Below are positions 5,462 through 7,078 of a DNA stretch of 7,078 nucleotides, piece by piece. Position numbers and translations under genes: made by a program. Source of the DNA: Labilithrix luteola (lineage in GTDB: Bacteria > Myxococcota_A > Polyangia > Polyangiales > Polyangiaceae). The notes below the pieces were generated by a model. That model was not told where the DNA came from. It made no database searches and saw only the letters and a program-made list of their open reading frames with translations. Each line of letters opens with the position of its first letter. Position 1 is the first letter of the stretch. The DNA is taken from contig JAMFST010001347.1 in NCBI GenBank assembly GCA_026225435.1, positions 1 through 7,078 of the forward strand. The letters run 5' to 3'.

Positions 5462-6314
5462 ACCCGTAGCGGAACGCGCTCTGGAACAGGCTGCCGTCGA
5501 AGCCCTCGGGCACCGTGCGATACGCCGCCCAGTGGTAGAGCGCCGTCCGGTACACCGTGCTCGCCATGTTGAAGAGCACCGTCACCGCGAGCAGCCCGAG
5601 CCCGCCGACGCAGATCATCAGGATGCCCAGGGCGGGCACCACGCTGGCGACCGCGATGCCGGCGATGGTGAGGACGAGCGGCCCGAGCAGGCACATGAAG
5701 TTGGCGATCCCGAGCCCGAAGTAGCCGACCAGGTTCTCGCCCCAGGTGGCGCTCAGCGTCTGCCGCGAGTCGCGGATGGCGTCGAACGGCCCGAGCCCGC
5801 GGTACACCATCGCCGGCGTCACGAAGATGGTCGTCACCGCCCAGGCCGTCGCGAGCAGCATGCGCACGATCCCGAGCACGATGCGCCCGACCAGCCCCGA
5901 GCGACGCCCGGCGCGCTCGATGGCGTGGAGCAAGAGCCCGACGCTCGCGGACACCAGCGCCCAGCCGAGGATCAGGTGGATGCGGGAGAGCGCGAACCCG
6001 ATGCTCTCGAAGAAGGTCGCGTCCCCGCCGCCGAGCCGCGTCTTGGTCGTGTAGACGACGCACACGTTGAAGAACGTCGCGATGAACGCGAGCCCGAAGT
6101 ACGAGAGGAAGAGCGCGACGTACTGGAGGACGCCGATCCCCGGCACCCCGGCGTCGTGCGCGAGGTCGAGCACGAAGGTCGGCACCAGCAGCGCCGCCAG
6201 GTAGAGCAGCGAGGAGAGTGCCGCGAGGATGGGGAAGAGGAGCATCTCCTTGTCCCTGGAGATCACCCCGAAGCTCGCCTTCGTCAGCATCCAGCTACGT
6301 TCCCAGGCACCCAT
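5460..6314 (-). CDS. DUF6159-like multi-pass membrane protein
   Basis: From ATG 6314-6312 the product has 284 residues. It opens with a short cytoplasmic helix, WERSWMLTKASFGVISRDKEMLLFPILAALSS, given here as its key parts WERSWMLTKASF and RDKEMLLFPIL, a start typical of DUF6159 proteins. Six hydrophobic segments follow, near residues 25-50, 63-88, 113-130, 146-170, 196-216 and 218-252. They are separated by loops such as TKTRLGGGDATFFES and PAMVYRGLGPFDAIRDS; the latter resembles the conserved loop of the family. The end is YRTALYHWAAYRTVPEGF plus a short tail. The family's role is unknown, and I would not assign transport or enzyme activity. A GGGA four bases before the ATG is a weak ribosome site, and GTG 6329 is an alternative start. 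Upstream, the gene's leader is cut at 6405/6406 by a group II intron end, so its original promoter may be displaced. It is convergent with the sigma/anti-sigma pair. Confidence 0.82.
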   Translation of the reverse strand: MGAWERSWMLTKASFGVISRDKEMLLFPILAALSSLLYLAALLVPTFVLDLAHDAGVPGIGVLQYVALFLSYFGLAFIATFFNVCVVYTTKTRLGGGDATFFESIGFALSRIHLILGWALVSASVGLLLHAIERAGRRSGLVGRIVLGIVRMLLATAWAVTTIFVTPAMVYRGLGPFDAIRDSRQTLSATWGENLVGYFGLGIANFMCLLGPLVLTIAGIAVASVVPALGILMICVGGLGLLAVTVLFNMASTVYRTALYHWAAYRTVPEGFDGSLFQSAFRYG

Positions 6315-6405
6315 GGATCCCAGAGTCACGCGAACGGGCTGAGCCGGCAAGAGGGGGAAAGTGGCGGCGATGTGGGCGCTTTGCCGCTTGGCGCAGGCGC
6401 GACAG
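6315..6405 (-). other. Leader of the DUF6159 gene, 3' exon side of the intron
   Basis: These 91 bp separate the inferred intron 3' end from the DUF6159 ATG. They contain no gene and no convincing -35/-10 pair on the minus strand. If the intron still splices, it would join this leader to sequence beyond the window. If not, the gene depends on read-through from the intron or on a promoter I cannot recognise. Confidence 0.4.
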
Positions 6406-6484
6406 ATCGGGTAGGGGCTGACGGGTTCGCCCCGTCCGGCCCCTCCCACACCACCGGACGTGCGGGTCCGCATCCGGCGGTTCG
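6406..6484 (-). ncRNA. Group II intron domains V and VI
   Basis: Domain V (6450-6481) has a 9-bp lower stem, ACCGCCGGA with TCCGGTGGT, including one G-T pair. A 4-bp upper stem, TGCG with CGCA, carries a small loop, and a 2-nt CG bulge lies on the 3' side only: the classical catalytic hairpin. Domain VI (6409-6447) pairs GGGAGGGGC with GCCCCTACCC, leaving a single unpaired A (minus-strand A at 6412), the expected branch-point adenosine. A second inner stem, GACGGG with CCCGTC, closes over GCGAA. Both domains look intact. Confidence 0.85.
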
Positions 6485-6496
6485 GAGAGTTGAGGT

Positions 6497-7078
6497 TCAC
6501 GCGGCGAGCCTCGGCAGCCCGAGGCCGTCGAAGTGACGCCCGGGCAACGCGATGTGGATCTTGTTGCCCGAGTTCTTCCACCAGCGTCGCGCGTTGCCGG
6601 CGACTTGCGCAGCAGCGTCGCGCGAGGCTCCTCGCGCGCGCAGCTCGCGGAAGATCGTCGTCCCGTGCTTCCACGGTTTGAGTTGAATCGCGCGCAGTCG
6701 GTGGCGGATCCATTCGTCGAGCTCACGGAAGATCTTCGGCGTGTCGGCGAGGCGGAAGTATCCCTTCCATCCGACGAGATAGCCGCGGAGCTCCGCGATG
6801 ACGGCAGGGATGCTTCGGCCGCAGTTCCGCGCCGTGAGGACGCGGACCCGCTGCTTCATCGCCACCAGGGCCTTGCTCGCCACGCGCCGTTTGACCTCAC
6901 GTCCTCGTGCCACCCAGAAGCTGTAGCCGAGAAACTTGCGGTTCCACGGGACCCATCAGCACGTCGTGGTTCACGCGGTCGAAAAACGTCTCGAGATCCA
7001 CGTCCACCACCCAGCGGCGCCCTTCCTGGATGTACTTCTGTGCCTCGCACACGGCATCGTGCGCGCTGCGTCCAGGCC
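6497..7078 (-). pseudogene. Group II intron reverse transcriptase/maturase with internal deletion and frameshift
   Basis: The first piece (7076 down to about 6954) reads PGRSAHDAV, then EGRRWVVDVDLETFFDRVNH and DVLM, which are motifs RT2-RT3 with the first palm aspartates. It then continues as nonsense to a TGA at 6899-6897. The second piece, in another frame, begins near 6949 with PWNRKFLGYSFW (motif RT7). It continues through the maturase domain with LRGYLVGWKGYFRLA, FRELDEWIRHRLR and WKNSGNK to a TGA at 6499-6497. Motifs RT4-RT6, including the YADD active site, are missing, about 110-140 residues by comparison with the family. The junction lies at about 6947-6953 and also shifts frame. The gene cannot make active reverse transcriptase. 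A GTG at 6913 could start a free 138-residue maturase fragment, but I see no sign that it is used. The N-terminus is outside the window. Confidence 0.88.

Larger units (their letters stand above)
6406..7078 (-). mobile_element. Group II intron, 3' portion (5' part outside window)
   Basis: In minus-strand order the element shows reverse transcriptase motifs, a maturase (X) domain, a stop codon, domain V, domain VI with a bulged A, and an end in CCCGAT. That is the standard layout of a bacterial group II intron. The 3' end is placed at 6406, six nucleotides after the bulged A, ending in the usual purine-pyrimidine AT. Because the encoded protein is broken, the copy should be unable to move on its own, but its ribozyme end could still be served in trans by an intact relative. 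Retrotransposition into the region upstream of the DUF6159 gene is inferred. Confidence 0.85.

Noticed and set aside
5532..6536. 334-codon plus-strand frame opposite the DUF6159 gene
   Set aside because: It is a charged His/Glu/Arg-rich translation antisense to a protein with clear membrane helices, and it also crosses the intron boundary.
6315..6713. N-terminal extension of the DUF6159 protein through the intron's domains V and VI
   Set aside because: The open frame runs through intron RNA structure and the maturase stop region. The conserved protein start fits ATG 6314.

Overview
The window is uniformly GC-rich and its genes have strong third-position G/C bias. Lipoproteins with Asp-Ala-Gly repeat linkers, an ECF sigma factor with a tiny one-helix partner, and a large GT39-like membrane protein together suggest a myxobacterium (Myxococcota, probably Polyangia). 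This placement is inference from style and gene families; no marker gene is present.

Layout, left to right. (1) 1-860, minus: the N-terminal 286 residues of a polytopic GT39/ArnT-like membrane protein that runs off the left edge. (2) 962-2664, plus: a two-gene operon with a 4-bp GTGA overlap. It encodes a DUF692/MNIO iron-dependent peptide-modifying oxidase (MbnB/TglH/BufB type) and its DUF2063 partner (MbnC/BufC type). (3) 2681-3178, minus, tail-to-tail with the operon: a 165-residue lipoprotein whose C-terminal third carries eight cysteines, including SCRG and TCAG modules. It is the best local candidate for the peptide the oxidase modifies. A perfect 9-bp inverted repeat spans both facing stop codons. 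(4) 3329-4420, plus: a lipoprotein with a (D-A-G)6 linker and a beta-rich domain that lines up by eye with peptidase family G1/A4 (eqolisins). (5) 4494-5437, plus: an ECF sigma factor and a small single-pass membrane protein, probably its anti-sigma factor, overlapping by ATGA. (6) 5460-6314, minus: a DUF6159-like multi-pass membrane protein. (7) 6406-7078, minus: the 3' part of a group II intron. Its reverse transcriptase has lost its central part, including the YADD region, and changed frame, while domains V and VI still fold well.

The most informative signal is regulatory. An identical 22-bp block, followed at the same spacing by GCTCG and GCAAC (32 of 39 positions identical), lies just upstream of both the DUF692 operon and the ECF sigma gene. 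The simplest reading is an autoregulated ECF promoter that also drives the oxidase operon. That would tie sigma, anti-sigma, MNIO enzyme, DUF2063 partner and the cysteine-rich lipoprotein into one stress-response (possibly metal-response) peptide-modification system. It resembles bufferin loci, but no DUF2282 precursor or DoxX-like protein is visible, and a lipoprotein stands in the precursor's place.
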